From: an uncultured Bacteroidia bacterium
Lineage (GTDB): Bacteria > Bacteroidota > Bacteroidia > Bacteroidales > UBA932
Assembly: GCA_902778105.1 (NCBI GenBank)
Contig: CACYWN010000019.1
Coordinates: forward strand, 1-54,006
Direction of reading: 5' to 3'
Length of the DNA: 54,006 bases
Part shown: piece after piece, positions 1 to 8,211 of the stretch
Numbering within the stretch: position 1 is the first letter of the stretch
How the letters are laid out: each line of letters starts with the position of its first letter
The notes under the pieces: generated by a model
What the model saw: the letters and a program-made list of their open reading frames with translations, nothing else
Told to the model about the DNA's origin: nothing
Databases searched by the model: none
Program-made: the position numbers and the translations under genes

Positions 1-7
1 GAAAACC

Positions 8-571
8 TTACTTCACGCGCTGGCCGTAGGAACGGTCGGTGGTGTTGACAGTGATGACTTCGCCGGTCTCGATGAAGAGGGGAACCATGATCTTGGCGCC
101 GGTCTCCAGGGTGACTTCCTTCAGGGCGGAAGTGGAGGCGGTGTTGCCCTTCACGGCGGGCTCGCTGTAGGTGACTTCGAGGGTCACGTAGGTGGGGAGC
201 TCGCAGGTGAGGCAGCGCTCCTCGGGTTCAGTGAGGAACATCATCTCCACGCGCTGGCCTTCTTTCATGAGGTCGGCGTTCTCCACGACGTCGTGGGGGA
301 GGGTGATCTGCTCGTAGGTCTCTTCGTGCATGAAGTTGAAGGCCTCGCCGTCATCGTAAAGGTACTGGTAGGGACGGCGTTCGACGGTGATGGTGTCGAG
401 TTTGACACCGGCGGTGAAGGTGTTTTCGAGGATGCGGCCGTTTTCGAGGTTGCGGAGCTTCGTCTTGACGAAGGCGGGACCCTTGCCGGGTTTCACGTGC
501 TGGAAATACACCACGACGCAGGGCTTGCCGTTGAACATGATGTACATTCCGTTCTTGATAAAAATATCAAT
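8..571 (-). CDS. efp: Elongation factor P
   Basis: EF-P binds the ribosome between the P and E sites and relieves stalling at polyproline stretches. The protein has the N-terminal KOW-like domain with the conserved VKPGKGPAF segment, whose lysine is the usual modification site, then two OB-type domains ending in a TTDRSYGQRVK tail typical of the family. The first ATG is at 547 and gives 179 residues. The family N-terminus (DIKNG-like) continues upstream as IDIFIKNG with no ATG before the in-frame stop at 578-580. An ATT start at 571 would give 187 residues, the usual length, so I place the start there tentatively; 547 is the conservative alternative. A consensus promoter lies at 598-629. Identity is certain, start is not. 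Confidence 0.93.
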   Translation of the reverse strand: MDIFIKNGMYIMFNGKPCVVVYFQHVKPGKGPAFVKTKLRNLENGRILENTFTAGVKLDTITVERRPYQYLYDDGEAFNFMHEETYEQITLPHDVVENADLMKEGQRVEMMFLTEPEERCLTCELPTYVTLEVTYSEPAVKGNTASTSALKEVTLETGAKIMVPLFIETGEVITVNTTDRSYGQRVK

Positions 572-597
572 TAATCGTTATTTCGCGGTTCAGCACG

Positions 598-629
598 CAA
601 AAATAACGATTTGCCTGATTTTATGCAAA
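598..629 (-). promoter_or_regulatory. Bacteroidota-type promoter of efp
   Basis: On the minus strand TTTG (626-629) is followed after 20 bases by TATTTTTG (598-605). This matches the phylum's -33/-7 consensus. The predicted transcript start near 590 leaves about 20 bases before the possible ATT start and about 43 before the ATG. Confidence 0.7.
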
Positions 630-634
630 TTTAG

Positions 635-1048
635 TTAATAGACCGCCGTCTGCCGGTCGATCTTCAGCTGCTGGATCTGGTAGGTGCCGTCGGCCTTTGA
701 GGAGACGAAGATGGTGACGATGAACACTTCGCCGCCGGCATTCAGCTGGCCCAGCGCATACTTCATGTTGGACCGGGAGGCACGGTGGGAGATGTCGAAG
801 GAGCGGGGCGTGTAGGTGTCGAAGAAGGACTTGACGATCTGGCGGGCCTGGGTGCGGGAGCAGTTGCGGGTGGAGGAGATGATGGAAACCTCAAGGTTCT
901 CGGAGAACCAGGCGGAAAGGCTGGACGCATCGCCCTGGGCGATGTATTTGCCGATGGGGACAAAGACGTCATAGCCTTTGTCCTGGGCGGACAGTCCTGT
1001 CACGGTAAGCAGCAGGAGCGCTGCAAGCGTCATCAAAATCCGTTTCAT
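635..1048 (-). CDS. Secreted DUF4783 family protein
   Basis: 137 residues from the ATG at 1048; a longer in-frame start at 1078 would put a charged stretch before the signal peptide, so I reject it. The N-terminus MKRILMTLAALLLLTVTGLSA is a signal peptide with a likely cleavage site before QDKGYD. The mature part, with Y/F-rich strands and a helix (QARQIVKSFFDTY), matches the DUF4783 pattern of Bacteroidota, a small NTF2-like fold of unknown function. It lies between efp and the divergent rlmH. No promoter of its own is evident on the minus strand. Periplasmic or cell-surface location is inferred from the signal peptide only. Confidence 0.75.
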   Translation of the reverse strand: MKRILMTLAALLLLTVTGLSAQDKGYDVFVPIGKYIAQGDASSLSAWFSENLEVSIISSTRNCSRTQARQIVKSFFDTYTPRSFDISHRASRSNMKYALGQLNAGGEVFIVTIFVSSKADGTYQIQQLKIDRQTAVY

Positions 1049-1072
1049 AACCGATTCATCGCTCCGTCTTTC

Positions 1073-1103
1073 TTGCAAATACCGAGCCGAAAGATTAACT
1101 TTG
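1073..1103 (+). promoter_or_regulatory. Promoter of rlmH and the sensor kinase
   Basis: TTG at 1073-1075, 20-base spacer, TAACTTTG at 1096-1103. The rlmH ATG is only nine bases after the box, so the mRNA would be nearly leaderless. Confidence 0.65.
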
Positions 1104-1112
1104 CGGAGAAAG

Positions 1113-1586
1113 ATGGAAGTGAAGCTCGTAACCGTCGGAAAGACCGACGTGCCCTGGGTGAGGGAGGGCCTGGACCTGTATGTGTCCCGGCTCCGGCACT
1201 ATGTGCCCTTTACCCTCGTGGAGATTCCCCAACTCAAGAACGTATCGGCCTTTTCGCAGGAACAGATCAAGGAGAAGGAAGGGGAACTCATCCTGAAACA
1301 GGTCGCTCCCGGCGAAACCGTCATCCTCCTGGACGAGCGAGGAAGACAGTACCGGTCCGTCGAATGGGCCGACTGGATCCAGCGACAGCTCTCCTTGGGC
1401 GGGAAAGGACTCGTGTTCGTCGTCGGCGGAGCCTATGGGTTCTCGCAGAAGGTCTACGACCGTGCCAACGGGCTGGTGTCCCTTTCGAAAATGACCTTTT
1501 CCCACCAGATGGTGAGAACGGTTTTTGCAGAGCAGCTGTACCGGGCTTTCACCATCATCCGGGGAGAGCCTTATCACCATGAGTAA
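1113..1586 (+). CDS. rlmH: 23S rRNA pseudouridine-1915 N3-methyltransferase
   Basis: RlmH is the SPOUT methyltransferase that methylates pseudouridine 1915 in helix 69 of 23S rRNA, using S-adenosylmethionine, on assembled 70S ribosomes. The 157 residues match the family length. Visible signatures are the MEVKLVTVGK start, the SAM-binding trefoil-knot segment LVFVVGGAYGFS, the KMTFSHQMVRTVFAEQLYRA helix and the C-terminal EPYHHE. The start at 1113 is set by the family N-terminus; an upstream in-frame ATG at 978 lies inside the divergent gene. The stop overlaps the next gene by eight bases, which suggests translational coupling. Confidence 0.95.
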   Translation: MEVKLVTVGKTDVPWVREGLDLYVSRLRHYVPFTLVEIPQLKNVSAFSQEQIKEKEGELILKQVAPGETVILLDERGRQYRSVEWADWIQRQLSLGGKGLVFVVGGAYGFSQKVYDRANGLVSLSKMTFSHQMVRTVFAEQLYRAFTIIRGEPYHHE

Positions 1587-4500
1587 GATCAGGCACATAC
1601 GGTTCTGGTCCGGGGTGACAGTCCTTTCCGCCGCCCTCATCCTGCTGGTGGCCTCGTTCCTGACGAACCTGCCGTATCCGGACACCGCCTCCGCGGCCAG
1701 CGACTTGGGCATGCGGGTCGAGCGGCGGATGGACGTGCTGGACACGTATGTGGACCAGGCCCTTTCCGCCGATCCGGACGCCTGGCTCCGCCTGGAGGAC
1801 CTTCCGGAGGACATGGTGGTATACCGGTACCGCGAGGACACCCTCCTATCCTGGACGCATCAGTTTCCCATCCGTAACGACGACATCCGTTCCCGGACCT
1901 ATGTCCAGCGGCTCGGCGATGCCCGCAGCAACGCCTCTTCACCGTTGTCCCAGTTGTCCTCGAGCCTGTCCTTCGTGAATTACGGACCCAAGTGGTACCT
2001 GGCCAAGTCGGTCCGGAAGGACGACCTCACCGTCATCGCCGGACTGGAAATGGTCAACGAACTCAAGGCCAGTTCGTTCAATGGAATCAACCCACAATTC
2101 CGCCTGGGTGACCGCTATACCCTGCAGCCGCTTACCGCCTCCACCGGCGTCCCCGTGGAAGTGAGCGGCTCGCCGGTGCTCAAGATCACTTCCGAGAGCG
2201 TTTCGGTTCCGGGCCGGTACAATGCCATCCTGTTCTGGCTGGGCATTATCTTCTCCTTTGCGGGAGTGCTGCTCCTGCTGGCGGCCCGTCCCACCCTGCT
2301 TTCCGCTGCTGCCGCCATCGGCGTGGAGACCCTTTTCGCCGCCGGCATGTATTTCTACGGGCGGCGTCTCGGTGCGGTATCCCAGCTGTTCTCGCCGCTC
2401 CTGTATGCCGACGGACCGGTCCTCTATTCCCTCGGGGCCGTGGTAATCTTCAACCTGCTGGTGTGTTCCATCGTCCTGAGCCTGTACATGACGAGGAAGT
2501 CCTTGCTGCGCCAGTCCATGAAATGGTCCAGATGGACGAAAGCGGGGGCGGCCCTGGCCATCATCGCCGTGATCCTGCTGGTCTGCCTGTATATCCACCA
2601 CACCTTCCGGAGCATCGTGTTCAATTCCGGCATCTGCCTGGAACTGTACAAGATGAACCTGCTGGACCGCTATACGGCCGTCGTCTATGTGTCTTTCCTG
2701 CTTCTCTCGCTCACGCTCCTGCTGCTGGCGCATCTGCTTTCCCCGCTCATACGGGACCTCTTCGGCCTGCGCTACAACGTATTCTCCCGCATCGGACGGC
2801 TGGTGTTCGCCGTCCTGACTGCGGCGTATTTCGTGAGCGTTTCCTCCCTGCTGGGCTTCCAGAAGGAACAGAACCGGGTGGAGGTCTGGGCGAACCGCCT
2901 GGCGATGGACCGGGACATCTCGCTGGAGATCCAGCTGCGGGCGGCGGAGGCCTCCATCGCCTCGGATCCGGTCATCGGTTCCCTGTCGGTCCTGGAGAAC
3001 AGCAACGAGATCATCCGCGGCCGGTTGGTGAATTCCTACATGACGCGGCTGTCGCAGGATTATGACATATCGGTGCTGCTGCCCACGCCTTCGGCCGCGA
3101 TGGACGCCCTGTTCAACGAGCGGATCCGCAGCGGCGTGCGCCTGGCCGACAATTCCCACTTCTTCTACAGTACCGGGACCAGCGGACGGGCCCGCTACTC
3201 GGGCATGTTCACCTATTATACGCCGAACTACGGCGCCTCGTCGGTCCTCGTGCTCGTCGAATCGAAGGCCAACCGGGAAGACCGCGGCTACCTGAGCCTG
3301 CTGGGCTTTTCTGAACCGGGGCGCGTGTCGCTTCCCGCGGTCTATTCCTATGCGAAGTACGTGACGGAGCGCCTGGTCCTGTATAAGGGCGATTTCGCCT
3401 ATCCCACCCTGGTTTCCGACCGCCTGGGCCGTCTCGCGAAGGATCATCCCAACGGCCATCTGGTCCTGGAGGACTACATGCATTTCGTCCAGAACATCTC
3501 GGACGAAGAGATGATCGTGGTATCCCGTCCCAAGACCGAGATGCTCAACTATGTGGTGGAAGGGGTGCTCTTCGCCATTGTCGCTTACGTGCTGGCGAGC
3601 ATCCTGGGTTTCCGCCGGAGGCGTCGCAGCGGAGAGAGGAACTACTACCGGACGAGGATCAGCGTGGTCCTGTATGTGTCCCTGATCGCGACGCTGGTCG
3701 CCATGGCTGCATTCAGCGTGTACTTCGTGTACCGGCGAAACAACGCCGATCTCCAGAGCATCATGACCTCCCGGATCACGGCGCTCCAGTCCATGCTGCA
3801 GTCCAGCCTGCGCGGGGCCCGTACCGAGGAGGACCTCCGTTCCCAGGTGGCGAAAGCGGCGGTGGAGGCGGCCGGTAACGACCTCAAGTGTGATGTCACC
3901 CTGTTCACGCCTGACGGGAGGATGGTCCTTTCCACCACCCCGGAGGTTTACGACCGGATGGTGACGGGCTGCCGGCTCGCGGAAGAGGCCTATTACAGCA
4001 TCGTATTGAACCACAGGAGATTCAGCATCCAGCGGGAGCGGCTCGGCCCGCGCCGCTACTATGCCCTGTATGCGCCGGTCATCGGTGATGAAGGCGAAAT
4101 GACCGCCATCGTGTCTTCCCCCTATACCGACCAGAGTTCTGATTTCGAGGACGAGGCCCTGATGCATATCGCTTCCATCATCACGGTGTTCATCCTCCTG
4201 CTGATGTTCGCCCGGGTGGTGACGGAGGAGGTGATCGGCCGGATGTTCCGCCCGCTCAGCGAAATGGGCCGGAAGATGAAGGTGTCCGACGTGGACCATC
4301 TGGAATACATCGTCTACGACCAGGAGGACGAGATTTCCTCCCTGGTGCGTGCCTACAACCTCATGGTACACGACCTGTCGGATTCCACCCGGCAGCTGGC
4401 CCAGGCCGAGCGCGACAAGGCCTGGAGCGCGATGGCACGGCAGGTGGCCCATGAGATCAAGAACCCGCTCACGCCCATCAAGCTCAAGCTCCAGATGCTC

Positions 4501-5088
4501 ATCCGGATGAAGCAGACCGGCAATCCCGCCTGGGAGGAGAAGTTCGACGAAGTGTCCGCCGCCGTCCTCGAGCATATCGACATCCTGGCCGACACGGCCA
4601 ACGAATTCTCCACCTTCGCCAAACTCTATTCCGAGGAGCCGGTCCGGATCGACCTGGACGCCCTGGTCCGGGAGGAAGTGTCGATGTTCGACGCCCGGGA
4701 CGACGTGTCCTTCGCGTACTACGGACTGGAGGGAGCGGAGGTCATGGGCCCGAAACCGCAGCTGACACGGGTCCTGGTGAACCTTGTGACCAATGCCGTC
4801 CAGGCGCTTGAAGGCCGTGAGGGCGGGAAGGTGGTCGTTTCGCTCCGCCATTCCACGAAGGAGGGTTTCTACGACATCGTCGTGGAGGATAACGGTCCCG
4901 GCGTGAAGGAGGAGAACCGCACCAAGCTGTTCACGCCCGATTTCACCACCAAGTCGCACGGGACCGGTCTGGGACTCGCCATCTGCCGCAATATCGTGGA
5001 ACGTTGCGGAGGCGAAATCGGCTATTCGAAATCTTTTTCCCTGGGAGGCGCCTGTTTCACGGTGCGGTACCCGAAATTGTCGAAATAA
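1579..5088 (+). CDS. Large membrane sensor histidine kinase (NtrY-like)
   Basis: 1169 residues, start chosen at 1579 just before the first membrane helix. Order: helix (about 8-30), extracytoplasmic domain (30-210), a group of membrane helices (215-430), a second extracytoplasmic domain (430-655), helices near 660 and 695, a third sensor-like domain (720-860), a helix near 870, HAMP (about 880-930), then the kinase core. The phospho-acceptor is His958 in VAHEIKNPLTP; the ATP-binding domain has NLVTNAVQAL (N box), DNGPG (G1) and GTGLGLAIC (G2). It overlaps rlmH by eight bases. No response regulator is encoded nearby, so the partner is unknown. The helix-rich middle resembles the large NtrY-type kinases of Bacteroidota; the ligand cannot be inferred. 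Confidence 0.9.
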   Translation: MSKIRHIRFWSGVTVLSAALILLVASFLTNLPYPDTASAASDLGMRVERRMDVLDTYVDQALSADPDAWLRLEDLPEDMVVYRYREDTLLSWTHQFPIRNDDIRSRTYVQRLGDARSNASSPLSQLSSSLSFVNYGPKWYLAKSVRKDDLTVIAGLEMVNELKASSFNGINPQFRLGDRYTLQPLTASTGVPVEVSGSPVLKITSESVSVPGRYNAILFWLGIIFSFAGVLLLLAARPTLLSAAAAIGVETLFAAGMYFYGRRLGAVSQLFSPLLYADGPVLYSLGAVVIFNLLVCSIVLSLYMTRKSLLRQSMKWSRWTKAGAALAIIAVILLVCLYIHHTFRSIVFNSGICLELYKMNLLDRYTAVVYVSFLLLSLTLLLLAHLLSPLIRDLFGLRYNVFSRIGRLVFAVLTAAYFVSVSSLLGFQKEQNRVEVWANRLAMDRDISLEIQLRAAEASIASDPVIGSLSVLENSNEIIRGRLVNSYMTRLSQDYDISVLLPTPSAAMDALFNERIRSGVRLADNSHFFYSTGTSGRARYSGMFTYYTPNYGASSVLVLVESKANREDRGYLSLLGFSEPGRVSLPAVYSYAKYVTERLVLYKGDFAYPTLVSDRLGRLAKDHPNGHLVLEDYMHFVQNISDEEMIVVSRPKTEMLNYVVEGVLFAIVAYVLASILGFRRRRRSGERNYYRTRISVVLYVSLIATLVAMAAFSVYFVYRRNNADLQSIMTSRITALQSMLQSSLRGARTEEDLRSQVAKAAVEAAGNDLKCDVTLFTPDGRMVLSTTPEVYDRMVTGCRLAEEAYYSIVLNHRRFSIQRERLGPRRYYALYAPVIGDEGEMTAIVSSPYTDQSSDFEDEALMHIASIITVFILLLMFARVVTEEVIGRMFRPLSEMGRKMKVSDVDHLEYIVYDQEDEISSLVRAYNLMVHDLSDSTRQLAQAERDKAWSAMARQVAHEIKNPLTPIKLKLQMLIRMKQTGNPAWEEKFDEVSAAVLEHIDILADTANEFSTFAKLYSEEPVRIDLDALVREEVSMFDARDDVSFAYYGLEGAEVMGPKPQLTRVLVNLVTNAVQALEGREGGKVVVSLRHSTKEGFYDIVVEDNGPGVKEENRTKLFTPDFTTKSHGTGLGLAICRNIVERCGGEIGYSKSFSLGGACFTVRYPKLSK

Positions 5089-5093
5089 TTTCC

Positions 5094-5101
5094 TATCTTT
5101 G
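5094..5101 (+). promoter_or_regulatory. -7 box upstream of engB
   Basis: TATCTTTG 23 bases before the engB start and just after the kinase stop. No good -33 element is at the right distance. Confidence 0.5.
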
Positions 5102-5124
5102 TCCTGGCAATCCAGCGAGGGTCC

Positions 5125-5721
5125 ATGAAAGTCAAGACAGCCATATTTTCCGGCAGCAGCACGCGGGTGGAACAGAAGCCTGCACGAAAGCTGCCCGAAT
5201 TCGCATTCATCGGCCGTTCCAATGTCGGGAAATCCTCGCTCATCAACGCCCTGACGGGTAATTCCAAGCTGGCCAAGACCTCCCAGACGCCCGGAAAGAC
5301 CCAGCTCGTGAACCACTTCCTCATCAACGACAACTGGTATCTCGTGGACCTTCCGGGGTACGGTTATGCGCGCCTGCCGGACAAGGAGCGGGCGAAGCTC
5401 CGTCACATCATCTGGGATTATGTGAACCGCAGCGAAGAGCTGGTCATGCTGTTCGTCCTCCTGGATTCCCGGCACGACATGCAGGAAGTGGACCTGCGCT
5501 TCATCGCCGAACTGGGGGAGAAGGGGATTCCCTTCGGCCTTATCTTCACCAAGGCCGACAAGCAGGGTCCCACCGTCACGGCGGCGCAGGTGGAGAAGAA
5601 CAAGGCCAGGCTGCTGGAGGAATGGGAGGAACTTCCGCCCGTATTCGTGAGCTCCTCGGTCAGCGGGCTGGGAAAGGAAGAGATTCTCAACTATATCGGA
5701 ACCGTACTCCAGAACTTATGA
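5125..5721 (+). CDS. engB: Ribosome biogenesis GTPase EngB/YsxC
   Basis: EngB is an essential TRAFAC GTPase needed for late 50S subunit assembly. The 198 residues contain all G motifs: G1 GRSNVGKS (30-37), a switch I Thr in KTSQTPGKT, G3 DLPGYG (75-80), G4 TKAD (142-145) and G5 SSVSG near residue 178. The length is usual. It sits 36 bases after the sensor kinase with its own -7 box, and its stop overlaps the prs start as ATGA, so prs is probably translationally coupled to it. Confidence 0.96.
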   Translation: MKVKTAIFSGSSTRVEQKPARKLPEFAFIGRSNVGKSSLINALTGNSKLAKTSQTPGKTQLVNHFLINDNWYLVDLPGYGYARLPDKERAKLRHIIWDYVNRSEELVMLFVLLDSRHDMQEVDLRFIAELGEKGIPFGLIFTKADKQGPTVTAAQVEKNKARLLEEWEELPPVFVSSSVSGLGKEEILNYIGTVLQNL

Positions 5722-6713
5722 TAAACGATGTTCACAAGCACAGGATGGCCATTTTTACCTGTGAAGCCACTCGGTATTTCGCCGAAAAGGTGGTTGCGGC
5801 CATGAACCGGATGAAGAGCCCTGAGGAACCGGACGTCGTGCTCGGTCCGCTCGAGGTTACCCACTTCAGCGATGGCGAGTTCGTGCCTTTCTTCGCGGAA
5901 AGCGTGCGCGGCGCCACCTGTTTCATTCTCCAGTCCACCTTCCCGCCAACGGACAACCTGATGGAACTTCTCCTGGCGATCGACGCCGCGAAGCGGGCTT
6001 CCGCCAACAAGGTGATAGCCGTTCTCCCGTATTTCGGATGGGCCCGCCAGGACCGCAAGGACAAGCCGCGCGTTTCAATCGGCGCCAAGCTGGTGGCCAA
6101 CATGCTCAAGACCGCCGGCACGGACGCCTTGATGACCTGTGACCTCCACGCCGACCAGATCCAGGGTTTCTTCGACCTGCCGGTGAACCACCTGTACGCC
6201 AGCTATGACTTCCTGGACATCCTCCGCAAGATGCAGAAGGCCGATCCGGACCGCTTCACCATCGCCGCGCCCGACATGGGCGGCGCGAAGCGCGCCAATG
6301 CCTATGCGAAGAACCTTCACTGCCCGGTGGTGATCTGTCACAAGACCCGTGCGAAGGCCAACGTCGTGGAGCGCATCGTCCCCATCGGCGACGTCGAGGG
6401 ACGGGACATCGTCATCATCGACGACATCATCGACACGGCCGGCACCCTGACCGCCGCGGCGAACGAGCTCGTGAAGCGGGGTGCCCGCAGCGTCCGTGCC
6501 TTCGCCACCCATGCCGTCCTGTCCGGTCCCGCCTATGAACGGATCGACTCCTCCGCCCTGTCCGAGGTGTATGTGACCGATACCATTCCGCTCGATCCCG
6601 CGAAGAAGGCCCTCCAGGGCAAGATCCGCGTAGTCTCCCTGGCCGAGACTTTTGCCCGGATGATCCTCAGGGTCTATAACTACGAACCGATTTCCTCCGA
6701 ATTCCCGCTGTAA
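5718..6713 (+). CDS. prs: Ribose-phosphate pyrophosphokinase
   Basis: Makes PRPP from ribose 5-phosphate and ATP for purine, pyrimidine, NAD, His and Trp synthesis; cytosolic. 331 residues from the ATG overlapping the engB stop; a second Met at 5745 is an alternative start. Motifs: the flexible YFGWARQDRKD loop, the CDLHADQIQGFF metal/ATP segment, and the PRPP-binding VIIDDIIDTAGTL around residues 231-244. The final part, AETFARMILRVY, matches the end of class I enzymes. Similar in size to the E. coli enzyme with slight extensions. Confidence 0.96.
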   Translation: MINDVHKHRMAIFTCEATRYFAEKVVAAMNRMKSPEEPDVVLGPLEVTHFSDGEFVPFFAESVRGATCFILQSTFPPTDNLMELLLAIDAAKRASANKVIAVLPYFGWARQDRKDKPRVSIGAKLVANMLKTAGTDALMTCDLHADQIQGFFDLPVNHLYASYDFLDILRKMQKADPDRFTIAAPDMGGAKRANAYAKNLHCPVVICHKTRAKANVVERIVPIGDVEGRDIVIIDDIIDTAGTLTAAANELVKRGARSVRAFATHAVLSGPAYERIDSSALSEVYVTDTIPLDPAKKALQGKIRVVSLAETFARMILRVYNYEPISSEFPL

Positions 6714-6719
6714 AGTCCG

Positions 6720-6968
6720 ATGAAAGTATTTCTCGCCGCCATTGTCTTCGTGGGCCTCGCCGTGCTGCTGCTCGGGGTCAATATCTTCTTTTTCAACCGT
6801 CCCTTCCCGGACGGGGAGATATCGACCAATCCGGAGATGCGCAAGCGGGGGATCAAGTGCGCGAAGCAGGAAGAGCTGGAAATGCTGGCTGCGCAGAAGG
6901 GGAAGAAGGTGTGCAGCGGAAACTATTCCGATGCCTGCACCTCCTGCTCCCTGTTCGGAAAGGAATAA
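6720..6968 (+). CDS. Small Cys-rich single-pass membrane protein
   Basis: 82 residues beginning six bases after the prs stop. One hydrophobic helix (residues 4-25) is followed by a polar domain with EMRKRGIKC and a C-terminal cluster of Cys (VCSGNYSDACTSCSLFGKE). Similar short proteins with one helix and conserved cysteines occur widely in Bacteroidota. The Cys spacing suggests metal binding or disulfides, loosely like NqrM maturation factors, but I cannot assign a function. The helix near the N-terminus suggests the cysteine domain faces the cytoplasm or periplasm; topology is undecided. Confidence 0.7.
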   Translation: MKVFLAAIVFVGLAVLLLGVNIFFFNRPFPDGEISTNPEMRKRGIKCAKQEELEMLAAQKGKKVCSGNYSDACTSCSLFGKE

Positions 6969-6978
6969 TGCAACCACT

Positions 6979-8211
6979 ATGAAATCAATCGCTTCCAGAG
7001 ATGCGAAACCATTGGGCAGGCTCCTTCGGGGCCTGCTCAAGGTTCTCGTCAGTATCCTGTTCCTGCTGCTGCTTGCCATTCTGGTGACAGGCGTGAGCCC
7101 GATCTATGATTTCCGGGCTCCCGCACCCTTTGCCGGCGCTGACATCTACAATCCTTACCGGGACCTGGATACGGCCTGTTGCTGGAAGCGGGCGAGTCTC
7201 CACACCCACACGCGGGTCAAGGGCCCCTTCCCGCCCAACGAGAGCGAGGCCTGGCCACAGGAGGTGTATGACGCCTACCGGAAACTGGGTTACGACATCG
7301 TCACCTTCTCCAACCACAACGAAATCACGGCCCATCCGTTCGACTCCACGCTCCAGGTCAATGTGTACGAGCAGGGCTACAGCCCGTTCAAGTTCCACAA
7401 ACTGGTGTTCGGAAGCGACCGGGTGAAGCACTGGGATCCGCTCCTCCCGCTGCTGGCCTCCCAGAAGCAGTTCGAACTGGACCGTCTGGCCGAAGGGGCG
7501 GATATCGTCCAGATCAACCATCCCTACCGGACCGTGGGCATGTCGGAGGACCTCATGGCGAAGCTCTCCGGGTACGAACTCACCGAACTGGACACCCACA
7601 TCGGCACGGAGAACGAGTACTGGGACTGGGCGCTCAGCGCCGGGCACTACAGCTACGGCGTGGCGAACGACGACCTCCATCATCCGCAGAACCATTGGCA
7701 GATCGGCATCCGCTGCAACTTCCTGTGTACGCCGTCGGGCCGGTACGAGGACATCCTGGCGAACCTTCGCAACGGGTGCTTCTACTCCATGCGGGTCCCC
7801 GATTACGGAAACGGTGACTGGGAGGTCAAGTATGCGAAGAACCGGGAGTTGCCCTTCATCGAGGACATCGGCCTGAACCGCGACACGGTGTATATGAAGC
7901 TTTCGGCCCCGGCCGACAGCATCCGCGTGAACGGGCAGGACCACCGGACGCTCGCCCTCGTGGAAAGGACGGACAGCATCGCCTATGTTTTCCGGCCGGA
8001 GGACCATTTCGCGCGCCTGACCGCCTTCTTCCCGGACGGTGCGGTCATCTACACGAACCCCTTCGCCCGCTATGATGCATCGGCGCAGGAGAGTCCTTTC
8101 AGCGATGAGCCGCAGCCCATCGACTGGCTCCTGACCATCCTGTACAACCTGCTGACCCTCGCGCTCATCGTGGCGACGCTCGGTCAGTGGCGCAAGCTCC
8201 TGAAACTATGA
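6979..8211 (+). CDS. Membrane-anchored PHP-type phosphoesterase
   Basis: 410 residues. An N-terminal helix (about 17-40) anchors a PHP-like domain beginning at SLHTHTRVKG (HTH at 75-77), with TFSNHNEI and later QINHPY and NDDLHHP as further metal-ligand candidates. PHP domains are trinuclear metal phosphoesterases. A second helix near the C-terminus (WLLTILYNLLTLALIVATL) would give two anchors with the catalytic domain outside the cytoplasm. The substrate is unknown. The stop overlaps the next gene by four bases (ATGA), a phosphoethanolamine transferase-like gene, so a joint role in envelope phospho-modification is plausible but inferred. Confidence 0.78.
   Translation: MKSIASRDAKPLGRLLRGLLKVLVSILFLLLLAILVTGVSPIYDFRAPAPFAGADIYNPYRDLDTACCWKRASLHTHTRVKGPFPPNESEAWPQEVYDAYRKLGYDIVTFSNHNEITAHPFDSTLQVNVYEQGYSPFKFHKLVFGSDRVKHWDPLLPLLASQKQFELDRLAEGADIVQINHPYRTVGMSEDLMAKLSGYELTELDTHIGTENEYWDWALSAGHYSYGVANDDLHHPQNHWQIGIRCNFLCTPSGRYEDILANLRNGCFYSMRVPDYGNGDWEVKYAKNRELPFIEDIGLNRDTVYMKLSAPADSIRVNGQDHRTLALVERTDSIAYVFRPEDHFARLTAFFPDGAVIYTNPFARYDASAQESPFSDEPQPIDWLLTILYNLLTLALIVATLGQWRKLLKL

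Noticed and set aside
1939-5475. 1178-residue minus-strand open frame over the sensor kinase and engB
   Set aside because: Shadow frame produced by GC-rich codon use; the plus-strand genes have clear families.
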